Below, one piece after another: positions 1-11,909 of a DNA stretch of 64,000 nt (position 1 is its first letter; every line of letters starts with the position of its first letter). The DNA is from Allacma fusca (lineage: Eukaryota > Arthropoda > Collembola > Symphypleona > Sminthuridae). The notes under the pieces are model-generated. The model was not told the origin of the DNA, did not search any database, and saw nothing but the letters and a program-made list of their open reading frames with translations. The DNA is taken from assembly GCA_947179485.1 (NCBI GenBank), contig OX359245.1, positions 31,297,067 through 31,361,066 of the forward strand, read 5' to 3'. Position numbers and translations under genes: made by a program.

Positions 1-1644
1 TCAGAAGATTTCCCAGGGATAAGTGCCAGCTGTTCTTCTCGTTTGGGAAAGCATTTCCGAGTGAATTAATATTCCAGGGAGGACTTGTTGCTCCGACATT
101 TCCAAGAGCTGTTGAAGTGTTTATCGATTTGTCACTAGATATATGAACATGTGGTGTTTATATGGTGGTTAACCTGTGAATACCAGTTCAAATACTTTCA
201 ATGTAGATACTTCAATTAAGTGCTTGTAAAGTTTCAAAGGATTTTCCGTGCAAAATTTTAAAACCTCAGGAGGGTTTGTCTGAAATGGGACTGGGACTTT
301 GAGGCCTGAATTTTTGATAGATTGAAGATGTAGCATTGTAGGAACTGTACTCATATTAGGGGCTTTCAAACTCAATGGTTAATATAAGGTTGTAAGCTTT
401 ACAAATGTGCATATGTGGGTTATCCGCAGTCTGAAGATTCGTATATTTGAAATGTAATTATTACGCTAGGTCGATGTTCCAATGTGATATGACATGTTGT
501 GGGCTCAAAAGCTCACACTCCTTGCCACTGATCTTGTTAATGAAACAAATGCAATTAGTACTGTTCCTGGAAATAGAACTTTTGTTCCTTGATATGATTA
601 CAGTAAAAATATGGCTTCCCGTCGAATCACAAATGTGCGTATTTTAAATGAACACATGCATACTGTAACTATTAAGATTCTCTCGCTATGAGTTAGGATT
701 ACACTTAATGTTTACTTCATGAATACATCACAAGTAATGACTACAATTTATGAATACATGATTAACAATTATTTTGTGTAAAAATGTGTATTGTGTTAAA
801 AATTAATAAATAATTATTACAATAATTAATGATTAAATTTAGAATTTGAACCTTGGTAAATTGAGGATTAACCATTATTAATCATTAACTGTCAGTCGTA
901 GATCGTTAATTGCATATATTAATCGTTGACAACTCTGAAGACATGCTACTCCCAAAATCTAGTTATCTACAATAATCCTTTATTATTATTGAGCACTTCT
1001 GTTGATTTAAACCTTCGCGCGTTTGTAGTACAATTCAAACCTTCGCGGCTTATTTCACGAATTCAAACCCTCCCGGCTGATTTACTATACAGCCAAGCAA
1101 GTCGGTGGTATATACAACAAGCCGAGAAGCACAGCGGGCTGAAAGCTGAAACTCTGTCGCAGTGGAGAGGTTTTTCAGCTCGCTCAGCTCGCTGTTCTTC
1201 TCGGCATATACCAACTGCTTGCAGCATACTGGAAGCTCGCAATATTACGCCATTTTAGATTATCACTTAACAGCGCTAACCATAATTATTATAAACATTA
1301 GACATAAATCATCAAATTTGGATTCAATTAAGACTGGTAGTGATAAAAACTACGTTCGGTTACATTACTGAATAATTTGATAAGAGGAGAATTTTAATGA
1401 CTGAACTTAGTTCACATTAGTGTGGGATTCTTATTAGGAAGAATAATTACAAGCCTTAGCATCCAGAGTCTTGATCTTTATATCCCTAAAAATATCATTA
1501 GAATGTAAGATGGATTTGTAGGAACCATGGACTTTAGTAACTATAGCAAGTTAAATGTGTTGCGCTAATATGAAATCCTTTCATTTTAAATAATCAGTGC
1601 GTCCAGTGTCTGAGGCTTTAGTTACAATATTGCGGTACAACGGA
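1..1644. other. Non-coding stretch, no gene seen
   Basis: AT-rich sequence with only short unsupported ORFs. A patch at about 1010-1250 is richer in G+C (aaaccttcgcg-type words, repeated gctcgctcagctcgctg) and may be an old repeat, but I could find no termini, domain or splice structure in it. Confidence 0.4.
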
Positions 1645-2086
1645 TCTATATACAAATTATAATAACATAAAAAATCATATTTGATCAGCACGGTGTGCTG
1701 ATCCACTAACAATAAGGAGTGAAGCACCATACAGTGATGCAACAGCAAGATTTAATAACGACGTTGGTATTAAACTGATCAAGCGATTAGTTAAATTCCA
1801 CGTGTATAGTCAATATTGAGTTTGGGAAAAAACTTTAGTGGGCCGGAAGCTGTTCCATAATATTTTGATGATGAATTGCCAACTACCTATATGAAACGAA
1901 TTGTTAGTCTTGCAGTTAATACTTCACGTCTTATATGAGATTACTTTGCCTGGCGAAGCGGGATATCAATATTAATCCTTCTCGACAGAACTTGATATGA
2001 GATTTATTGCCATTTACACTTTTATTATTTACACTATTTATTTACACAAGTAATTGCTCCTGTGCGAAGCACGGGGCTTTTACTAG
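1645..2086 (+). mobile_element. Short non-autonomous Helitron-like element
   Basis: The left end begins TCTATATACAAATTATAATA directly after an A at 1644, the usual Helitron 5' form (TC at an A|T target). The right end has a short hairpin (GTGC-gaa-GCAC, 2062-2072) followed 14 nt later by CTAG at 2083-2086 and a T at 2087, as expected for a CTRR 3' terminus inserted between A and T. A palindrome, GATCAGCAC-ggt-GTGCTGATC, lies near the left end at about 1684. There is no Rep/helicase coding, so at 442 bp it would be a non-autonomous derivative. Helitrons make no target duplication, so the call rests on the termini alone. Confidence 0.5.
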
Positions 2087-4289
2087 TCTTAGCTTATTCA
2101 TTTAATTATATATTATTTCTATACTTACTAACTCATTTAAAAAAGATGAAGACTAAGTTGAATTGCGTGGCTTGAAGTTTAAAAACTGGCGGGAAGATTG
2201 CTATACGAAACTCTTGTTTCAATCACCCAAATTCGATGCACATACATAACTCCTTAAGATTCAAATGTATATGAATAAGTAATTACAATATCTCATCCGA
2301 ACCGTCGTGGTAACCTTAAATCAAATTTGGAATCTAATGACAATTTTTTCCCAATTTTAACCGCAAAATTTTGAAACAATTAAATTTTGCAATTTGTTCT
2401 GACATGACGAACATTTCGCCCAAAATAAATCATCTGAGACCTGGCCTTCCCTCATTAATAATCAATTTTCAAAGAACTGTAATAACTTCGGTTCTGCATT
2501 GCACAATTGCAAATCTCCGTCGATGTTAGCTCATTAAAAATGCAGTTAATTAATTCTTCAATAAGCTAAAGTCATGCCAACCAAACTTTTGAAATCCTAG
2601 ACGATTTTTTGCCTCTATATTCAAATTCATCAGTTTTTTTACCAAAAATTTCAACATGTGTTTCGCCAAGAATGAATCATTCGAAACTTTGCCCCCTGTC
2701 TCAAATTTTCTTCTGATGGAGGTCTTACAGCTTGACTTGGCTAACTTATCTCATCTACGGCTTAAACATCTTAAGCTTCATTCGGAAATCCATCGATCGC
2801 TTGTGGATTTCAAATATCTTCAGCTTCGTTGATTCGTCATGGGATTCAGCAAAAACTTCCTTTAAAGAATACAGACCCCCATACTGGCCATCAAAGTAGA
2901 AATTACCAATCCTATGGTAACCTTATGAATGACTCCTATTGCCTTACAATTAGCAATTGCGCAACCATTATTTCATTATAACACATATTACTCTACATAA
3001 TACAATTTATTATGAAGCAGGATTTCCTAAAGAAATCACACAAGCCTGATCTTACGCTTCCCATTCGTCTCTCTCATCATCCTTTTTTCTCTATTAGGGA
3101 TAATTTAAGATTCTATTCAAACCATATTTCAAAAAAATTGATCCCTTCAATAAAACATTAGAGAATTAATGGCTCATACATAAAGATAAATAATGCTGAG
3201 TGAGTGAATTGTATCATGACAACATCCTAGTCGCAAGTATGCACTATGTTGTAATCCCGATGATATTTGAGTTAATTTTTGAAACAGTTCCAGGTAAAAT
3301 TTCATCTTCTTTTGTTGGAATTCCAGATTAAATTTCAATTGTTCACTGAACTGATTTGATAATAGCAAAGGAAGCAAATATACATATTTATAATTCATAA
3401 CTGCTTCCCAATTTTCAAATCCAACATCAAAGTCTCTCCTTGTCCTTATAAGGATAATAATTCTATTGTGTCATGTAATTCGATCCATGAAATTTAATGG
3501 GAAGTCTTCTTTTCAAGGTTTATATTCTGCAACTTTTTGTATAAGTAATTAAAAGTACTTTACATCCAATACAAAATGATGATACATACAGTATATGCAT
3601 TTGTCTCAGTTTCTTTAATCATTCTTTTCACGAATATATTTTTTAAATCTATATTCTATTCCAACAGTTTAGATGTAATTATCGGTCTGCAAAACAAATC
3701 TCACATAATTAACTATAGATATCTATATGTACATAATTACGTATAATTACCTATAAAAATAAAATCTGCGCGCAGGGTAAAGATGAAATCTCATACCCAT
3801 AAATGAATCAATGATTACCTCCAGCTTGTCATTAAAAACTTGATCTTAGCATATTGAGAAATTGAATTTCCAAAAAATTGATTCAAATTCGATGCTTAAA
3901 AATGTTAGGGGTTAAAATGCGATGTACAACTAGGCATTTTAGGACTAGGAATTTTATTTGTGTAAAATGACCAACCAGCAAAATTTTTACAGCAGAATGT
4001 TTCCATTCTCTTTGGAAAATAAAGGGTTGTGCATTCAACATCATATTAGACATCAGTTGATGAGTGTCGCCTCAACAACTGTTTAAACAAAATAGTACGT
4101 GGGAGCCCCTATTTCCAGCGAGTGCATTTAAATAATTTCAAGTAAATATTTATTAAATGGAACTTGATACACATTACATGTACGTGCTTAGTAGCTCCTT
4201 GTAATTATTACAATCAATGATTCACAGTACATCCCTTAAGATGGCCTCGAGAATAATTATTTTACTTCAAAGAAATGTGTACCAAAGTT
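2087..4289. other. Non-coding stretch, including trissin A 3' flank
   Basis: No supported gene. On the minus strand an AATAAA (4149-4154 on the plus numbering) lies about 135 nt beyond the stop of the trissin A gene and is a plausible poly(A) signal for it. The rest is AT-rich with only chance ORFs. Confidence 0.4.
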
Positions 4290-4711
4290 TCACACACTCC
4301 TCTGTTCTTCATGAGTGAAGTTTGTCAAGGATTGGGAGAACTTGAAAATATTCCTCCGGGCTTTTTTCTTCCTCATGAAATTGAAGTAGCAGCAATTGCG
4401 AAATTTCCTTGTTCCACATTTACTTGCACAAGTTTCACCACAGCTATTGCACACGTCCTGACCCAGCATGGCTCCGTCCTCCTCCGCATCCAAATATCCC
4501 TCTTCCATATTTTCCATGGAGAACCGCATTAGTACAATTAGTACCACAGCCCAGACGCCTTTAAAAATTACGAGAAAAAAATCCTATAAAAATACAATTA
4601 TTCCTTCTTACTGGAAAATATTCAAGAATAATTATTTATATTTTGACAAAATTATAAATTATACAGGTTAGCTGCAAATTCCCCCCAAAAATTCTCACCT
4701 GAGAAGTACAT
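4290..4711 (-). CDS. Trissin: Trissin neuropeptide precursor A (93 aa, two exons)
   Basis: Secreted neuropeptide precursor, probable ligand of the trissin GPCRs at 33-59 kb. CDS is complement(join(4290..4558,4699..4711)); the 140-nt phase-1 intron has donor CAG|GTGAGA and acceptor TTTTTAAAG|GC. Exon 1 codes only the first four residues. Residues 1-20 form a hydrophobic signal peptide (VWAVVLIVLM core). The predicted mature peptide starts near residue 38 and holds six cysteines at 41, 44, 48, 52, 60 and 61 (C-x2-C-x3-C-x3-C-x7-CC), exactly the spacing of insect trissin, with the family words CGT and FR-x-CC. It is followed by RKKK-ARR (67-73), a prohormone convertase site. The peptide segment and spacing are seen directly. 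The start exon is an inference from splice signals and frame; an alternative is an acceptor at 4584 with an unseen first exon. A minus-strand AATAAA at 4149-4154 fits the 3' end. Confidence 0.86.
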
Positions 4712-7700
4712 TCTGATTCTGGAAATTGGGGTTGGTTGAGAATTAAAATTTTTATTAAAATTCCCAATACAACTTGAACGTGTTATAAATGCTTATAAAA
4801 ACTCGGTTTTTTAACGGATTTGACGAGCAGGGACGCTATAAGAACACTAAATGGGAATTATCCCCATGAAATGGCTTTTATACTTGTGGTCAGTTCCTGA
4901 CCCTTTGAGGATATTTTAAGGTAATTAAGTTCCATGTATAAATGATTTACAAACCTTTGTTGTTTGATTGGGGGATAGAAAAAAATCCCTAAATTTTAGT
5001 TTCTGCCTACAACTAAAAATAAAATGTGGGATTGTTCACAAGCAGTGCACTCATCTCCACATGGTAATCTAATAGAGATTTGCTTCATGTATCTAAATAT
5101 ATGTATAGTATTATCTACAAATGCTTAATAAAATTATTGAATGAATGGGATTCACAAAGTTCACAGAATTCAAGCACAGATTAAATTTTCTACGACAATA
5201 ATTAATCTTTGACTTCTCCAACCCTTTCCTGTACTTTTTTGATTCACAAATCTCCCAACCGAGCCTTTCACTTTGTAACCAGGACACAGTTTAATTAAAT
5301 ATTGATAAATAAATTGTTCGTGGGTTGTTCAAAGCAAGCTTCCATATGTAGTGTCAAGGGCTATTGAAAGAACACAGGATTATATTATTCTTCGGATCAG
5401 AGTATTCTGAACATATTCCATGGTAAAAATATATTTAAATGGACACACAATTCTACGTCAATCCTACATTTATCCTTAAAAAAACAAGGAAAAATATTTG
5501 TACAGAATTGAGGGTACAATTTTACAAAAATATTATTTCGGGAGTCACAACACGCTGTCTCATTTCTCCCCAGCTTGTAATTATGAAAAGGAAAAATGTA
5601 TTTGAAATCATGGCATTCGGGAAAATTCTCTGTGGGTGGTTTCTTCGGAAAAACTCACAAAGGAAATGATGTCTACTGACGAGCTCAATGTCTTCATAAA
5701 GGAAAAATCTTTTCATATTTTACAAACGTTTTTTTAAATATTTACATGAGGAGGAGATTCGTACCTATTTTTCAGGATTCGCAAGGAAGCAATCAATTTG
5801 TGAAGAGTCTTTGACTCTATATTGTATAGCACGTCATTGTATTATTTCATCGGTTCTTATTTTACCCCGAAGTGTACTTCAATTTTTTTTAGAGATATCT
5901 GCGTGCATACGCAAAGTTGTAGCTGGAGTTGTTAGAAACTAGAAACCGATGAGAATATACAAAAGAATTTTTTATGAGAGACGGTAAATTTCAAGGTAAC
6001 GAAAATAATTGTAACTTTTGGTCTAATTTTAGTTCAAGTCTCCACTACCATTCTTTTGAGACTCCCTTCCAGCCTTGCAATCTCATCCCTGTTGTTACCG
6101 ATCTGAGGGTCTACATGGCTCAATGGCCTTTTGTTCTCAGCCATATATAGCCATTGATGTAATATAATATTATTTTCCCATATGTACTATAATGCTAGGG
6201 CTGCTTTGATGGATCCCCTATAGTGTCTTACTTCCTTTTGTAAGAATATCAATAGTCTCCACACATGACTAGACCTGAATTGAGAAAGTGAGCTGAGTCT
6301 AGGGCAATAACCTGTGAATTCCGTAGACTATTTTTGTCATAAGATCAAATTTTCTCCATGATAATGTACGTGACAGGAATGATTTTACATTGAAAACAAT
6401 GTGAAGGAAAAATAAAAGGGAAATTTCCTTTCATTCCGGAAATTAGTTATTTTAAATTGGTTTCATAGTGAATAATGCCTCTATCCTTAAATAAATATTC
6501 CGCTGTTCAATATCGCTCCGAATACTGTGCGTTTTTATATGCAACGTCAGACAATCTTCAAGGATCATGCAATTTTTTACAATTTTTAAAGAGGAAGAAA
6601 ACACACATTTTTATGATGTTCTTTTTGAGGGATTTGATCGGGTTTGAGATCTAAACGGATGGACATGAGAATTTTAGTGAAAGTATAAAAATTCTTTGGC
6701 TGGCTACCAAAAATGTTCAGGGATTGGCTGTGCTTCCGGTGTAACGGTCAAGGTCCAGTTATATTTGTCTCTTCTGGCATCTCATGGACTTTTATGTAAA
6801 TTTTCTGGTGTATATACGCTAAGGCTCTAAAATAATTTAGGAAAAATAATAATTTCGAAATGTAACAAAATGTGTTTACAAAAGGGCACGATTTATTTGA
6901 CGTCATTAGCTTAGGAGTAAATCCGTGGATGATTTTTTACGGATGTTCATATAATTTGGGTGGAAATCGTCCGTTGGAGAGTCCATCCGTGGGGGAAATC
7001 ACTCAAGGTGATGCTTCATATACAGACACAAACTTTCTCCAGACTTTCTAAACGCTAGACAGTACAAATAATAATTACTCTAGGAAGGGACTCCTGACAA
7101 GATTTCTTTCCTCCCGGGCCCAAATACTGTAAATACAGGCGGACTGTACTTCATAGTGCAACATGAGATACAAGGAATCCAACAGGAGGAATTTATGTAA
7201 TGAAAGGGGCAGCACAATCATTAGGATTAGGCGAGTGTGAAAGTTTATATCTCATCAAGAGGATCGATACCCTTCCTCTTCAGATAAAAGTTGGAGTCTC
7301 ACTCCGGAGTGGGAACCAATCGTCAAATTAGGGTACCGCAAATCTGAGGATGAGAGGATATATCATGGTTGTAAGAGGCTCATCGAATCAGGAAATCATA
7401 TAATGAGTATTAACATGTACATATGTACAATGCTATACAAAACCCCAAATCCTCTTCGAATCAGACAAGGGTTTTCCATGTGGTAAATCATAAGTAATTA
7501 CATCATACAATAAACATTGAGATAGTTTCCACGGATTGACCTCAGCTCTCGTGGTTTAGATTCCAATCCTGGGAGTGTAAATAATTATTGCAGGGTTGGG
7601 TGTTGGTTCGGAATTACTGATAGTATTTTTATTTTATTACTCGTGTGTGCAGCTAACAAGGTTTCTGGTCTCAAAGTATGAACATTTTGTGGTTAGCAGA

Positions 7701-7733
7701 TATAAGCCCTTTGTGGAAACAATTTACTTCTAT
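4712..7733. other. Non-coding stretch upstream of trissin A
   Basis: AT-rich, with no supported exon on either strand. A TATAAG word on the minus strand near 4793-4798 sits at a plausible distance from the trissin A start, but such words are common here and I do not call a promoter. Confidence 0.35.
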
Positions 7734-8573
7734 TACAGGAAAAACTCGATATAACGGATTTCCAGGGGACCGGTAAATTTTGTCCGATATACAAAATTTC
7801 CGTTGTATGCACATAACGGATTTTATCCGTTCTATAATTTCCGAAATGACAAACAAGGCTGATTAGGATTATTGACTTAAATTCATCGAAATACAACATG
7901 GAAACACCAGACTAATAATATAATAATTATTCGACTGTAGAAACATTGAATTGATTAAATATAGAAGTACAATAATTTAATAAGTCCATTTTTACGTGAA
8001 CACTTAAACAATTTCTTCCAAATATCATTCACTCTGGTTGATGCTAGAGCACGATCTTTGAATAGTTGAGTTTGAGAGTTCCCACTTTGAATTTTAATAA
8101 TACTTGCTTTTTCTCCTAAATTTAAACTCGGTTTGATTTTTCGGACATTTTAGCACTGTGAACAAGTTGCAAGACATAAATCCAAACTAATTAGATGAAA
8201 CACGTAAGTGTTCAAGAGTTCTTATTCACCAAAATGTATGTGCAACGATTTGGTCCCAATATGACCATTCACGCTACATACATATATGAGTAACAAACGT
8301 TTGAATTGCCTTGGCTAACGATTACATGTTAAAGGGAGCCAATCGAATATTTTGTAATAAATTTCCGCTTAAATTCCGTTATATGCATGCAAAATGTTTC
8401 CAAAGGGCTTCAAAGTGTGTCCGTTATAACTAATTTTCCGGTATACAAATGTCCGTTGTATGCAATATTTTTAGCATTGGTTATATGGGAGCCTTGCCGG
8501 GACAAATAAATCTGTCCGGTGTAACTAAATATCCGTTGTAGAGCCATCCGTTAAATCGAGTTTTTCCTGTATT
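7734..8573. mobile_element. Pogo/Tigger-type MITE with TA target duplication
   Basis: Terminal inverted repeats CAGGAAAAACTCGAT(A/T)TAACGGAT run inward from 7736 and from 8571, each flanked by TA (7734-7735 and 8572-8573). The ends resemble the CAG...TATAACG-type termini of pogo/Tigger elements of the Tc1-mariner superfamily, which duplicate TA. Inside are further degenerate copies of the words TCCGTTGTA and TCCGTTATA in both orientations, typical subterminal repeats. The 836-bp body has no transposase reading frame, so it would be mobilised in trans. Confidence 0.8.
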
Positions 8574-9868
8574 TTATTACGAACCAGTTTTTATTATTAA
8601 AATTAGTATTTCATTTATCATGTTCTGGAAGTGCTTGTATTAGAATTGTATATATCTTTAAAAATTGTCATGATTACCAAAAGTAATTATCTATATATAT
8701 ACATAATTATTTTTTCAATTATAATTACTTAATCCGATATGTGAGGTTTTGAAAATATTGATTGCGAAATTACATTAAATGCACATGAGCTTAATTCAAG
8801 TAAATACTGAAAGTCCTCAATGAAGTTTTAAATATCGAATTTTATTCTGTATGAGAAATTCTGCAATGTCGAATGGAAATGACACACACATCAATTATAC
8901 GCATGTGATTTCGTATGTACATAATAATGTCATTGAGAAAGTAAAGTGTAACATTACACTTTTCATACATACATTATCAATCCCCAAGTTTGATTCTCAG
9001 ATCCAGTTAGAAGCAATGGAATGACAGGAAAGTCAAGTCCTGTGAGGAGCTTGAAGTTGTTGAACTGTAATTTTGAGTTCATAATCCCAATTCATATGTC
9101 TCTATAATAATTGCCATAATTCTATATTCTTACTTCATTTGATCTAAACTAAGCCTTGTGGACCTGCTCACTCCTACGAACCTTAATTACAAGGATTACA
9201 CTTTCACATTTGGAATTTTCTCATGGATTAAAAATATGCCTCGATACTCAAATGTGCATCTGGGCATGGGGGACATTTTCATTGGATCTTCATGCCAACG
9301 TATAGTCACATCTAATAATTAGCCCTGACAATACATATATTTGTCTGTTAACACATTCCCATTGAAACTACACTAACAATCATGTTAGCCAGGTGTTAAC
9401 AATTGGAAGGAGAGAATTGGGCCCAATTATAAGTGTAGGCCATGAGTATCTGTTTCAAGCCAAGTTCGCTTTTACATTCAAGAATAAATTATATTTCACC
9501 TAAACCGTAATACTTGGTCATGCTCGAGGTTAGACCAGGAAATTTTAATTATTTATGTGTTTATCATTATGATAGAAATAAAATGACAAACGTCAGCTTT
9601 GGCTTTGAATTAAACAGTTCTGGGCAACCCACAAGTTCAAATATTTTAAAAGTGTAAATAGAACGTAAAATTTTGAGGTTATTAGTTTTATTGTATTTTA
9701 TTATTTAAAAATTAGTTTTAGGATTTTGAGAAAACGAGTTTTTTTGTAGACTCAGTCCTCTTATTACGGTGGTTACATTATATTATGCATTCTTATCCAT
9801 CTCATTATTAATCCCCGGATGAAGATATTGATTGCGCATAAAATCTTCCGGAAAATAAACCGAATACT
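8574..9868. other. Non-coding stretch, nothing recognised
   Basis: AT-rich, with scattered short TACATA-type runs and no ORF with domain or splice support. Confidence 0.35.
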
Positions 9869-11909
9869 GGGGGGTTATTCTCGAACAGAATTTGCGATAT
9901 TGCAAGTTACGACTTCGTAAGTACTTACGACAGGTGTCGTACGATGCCTCTACGATTTTCAAATTTTAATATTCTCAAAAACGATCGCAAGTATATCGTA
10001 GCTACGATCACATTTACGAATCGTAAGCATGTAACGGACGCTCTGATTGGCTGTCAAAATTTTCGAATCTTAAGCCATCCAATAAGCCATAAAATTCTTC
10101 ACATTTGTCCTTTCTAGCAGTTTCACGTATTGTTTTTCTTTACAAATCAATTTAACGTTTAAGGAGTGAAAATGGCAAAAAATTTAAAAACGAATTTATC
10201 AGAGCATCCTCCACTTCCCCTCCAATTCCACTCGTCTTCCCCTCCAATTCCCCTCCAATTCCCCTCCAATTCCCCTCCAATTCCCCTCCAATTCCCCTCC
10301 AATTCCCCTCCACTTCCCCTCCACTTCCCCTCCACTTCCCTTCAAATACATAACGCCTCCACTTTCCCTTCGAATACATAACCCCTCCACTTCCCCTCCA
10401 CTTCCCCTCCACTTCCCCTCCACTTCCCCTCCACTTCCCCTCCACTTCCCCTCCACTTCCCCTCCACTTCCCCTCCACTTCCCCTCCACTTCCCCTCCAC
10501 TTCCCCTCCACTTCCCCTCCACTTCCCCTCCACTTCCCCTCCACTTCCCCTCCACTTCCCCTCCACTTCCCCTCCACTTCCCCTCCACTTCCCCTCCACT
10601 TCCCCTCCACTTCCCCTCCACTTCCCTTCAAATACATAACCCCTCCACTTCCCTTCAAATACATAACCCCTCCACTTCCCCTCCACTTCCCTTCAAATAC
10701 ATAACCCCTCCACTTCCCCTCCACTTCCCTTCAAATACATAACCCCTCCACTTCCCCTCCACTTCCCTTCAAATACATAACCCCTCCACTTCCCCTCCAC
10801 TTCCCTTCAAATACATAACCCCTCCACTTCCCCTCCACTTCCCTTCAAATACATAACCCCTCCACTTCCCCTCCACTTCCCTTCAAATACATAACCCCTC
10901 CACTTCCCTTCAAATACGTAACGCCTCCACTTTCCCTTCGAATACATAACCCCTCCACTTCCCCTTCACTTCCCTTCAAATACATAACCCCTCCACTTCC
11001 CTTCAAATACATAACCCCTCCACTTCCCATTTGAATACATAACCCCTCCACTTCCCTTCAAATACATAACCCCTCCACTTCCCATTTGAATACATAACCC
11101 CTCCACTTCCATTCAAATACATAACCCCTCCACTTCCCATTTGAATACATAACCCCTCCACTTCCATTCAAATACATAACCCCTCCACTTCCCATTTGAA
11201 TACATAACCCCTCCACTTCCATTCAAATACATAACCCCTCCACTTCCCATTTGAATACATAACCCCTCCACTTCCATTCAAATACATAACCCCTCCACTT
11301 CCCATTTGAATACATAACCCCTCCACTTCCATTCAAATACATAACCCCTCCACTTCCCCTTCGAATACATAACCCCTCCACTTCCCTTCAAATACATAAC
11401 CCCTCCACTTCCCCTCCACGTGGAGGGGATGTGGTGGGGATGTGCAGGGGGTGTGCAGGGGATGTGGATGGGGTGTGCAGGGGATGTGGATGGGATATGG
11501 AGGGGTGTGGAGGGGGTGTGGAGGGGGTGTGGAGGGGGTGTGGAGGGGGTGTGGAGGGGGTGTGGAGGGGGTGTGGAGGGGGTGTGGAGGGGGTGTGGAG
11601 GGGGTGTGGAGGGGGTGTGGAGGGGGTGTGGAGGGGTTGTACAGGGGGTGTGGATGGGGTGTAGAGGGGGTGTAGAGGGGGTGTGGATGGGGTGTGGATT
11701 GGTGTGGAGGGGTTTCAAATGAACCCCGCCATATAAAGAATGCTTGATCGTAAGTTCCTACGACTGCTATTTAGTTGTCGTAAAGTTACGACAACTTTTG
11801 CGATTTTCTGAGAACTTGCGATTTTCAAAATGTTTTTAGAATCCCAACTATCGTAACTCGAGAGTTGCGACTGAAGTTACGATCGTAAGTCTTTCGAGAA
11901 TAACCCCCC
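9869..11909. mobile_element. Unclassified 2.0-kb terminal-inverted-repeat element
   Basis: The first 17 bp, GGGGGGTTATTCTCGAA, recur inverted at the right end (11893-11909). Both flanks inside the termini (about 9890-10040 and 11745-11895) are filled with inverted copies of CGTAAGT/ACTTACG and TCGTA words, typical subterminal repeats of a non-autonomous DNA transposon. No clean target duplication is visible next to the G-runs, so I do not assign a superfamily. The interior is almost entirely the minisatellite described separately; no transposase remains. Confidence 0.65.
10205..11722. repeat. Large 11-bp minisatellite with strand switch at 11419
   Basis: From about 10205 to 11417 the plus strand is a nearly pure C/T/A-rich array of the 11-mer CCCCTCCACTT. 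It has a CCCCTCCAATT variant block (10225-10310), a homogeneous block (10385-10620), then composite higher-order units that insert AAATACATAA (about 38 bp) and later alternating CCCATTTGAATACATAA / CCATTCAAATACATAA units of about 55 bp (11030-11350). At 11411-11428 the palindrome CCCCTCCAC|GTGGAGGGG flips the array: 11420-11722 is G-rich, with the 11-mer GTGTGGAGGGG, whose complement CCCCTCCACAC matches the left unit at 9 of 11 positions. Long ORFs here in all frames follow from the 11-bp period (33 nt = 11 codons) and are not genes. Confidence 0.93.

Noticed and set aside
4275..4671. Plus-strand ORFs over trissin A
   Set aside because: Antisense shadows of the trissin exon with no motif of their own.
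10152..11722. Long glycine/proline-rich ORFs in several frames
   Set aside because: They are translations of the 11-bp minisatellite; any frame stays open because 33 nt is a multiple of both 11 and 3.
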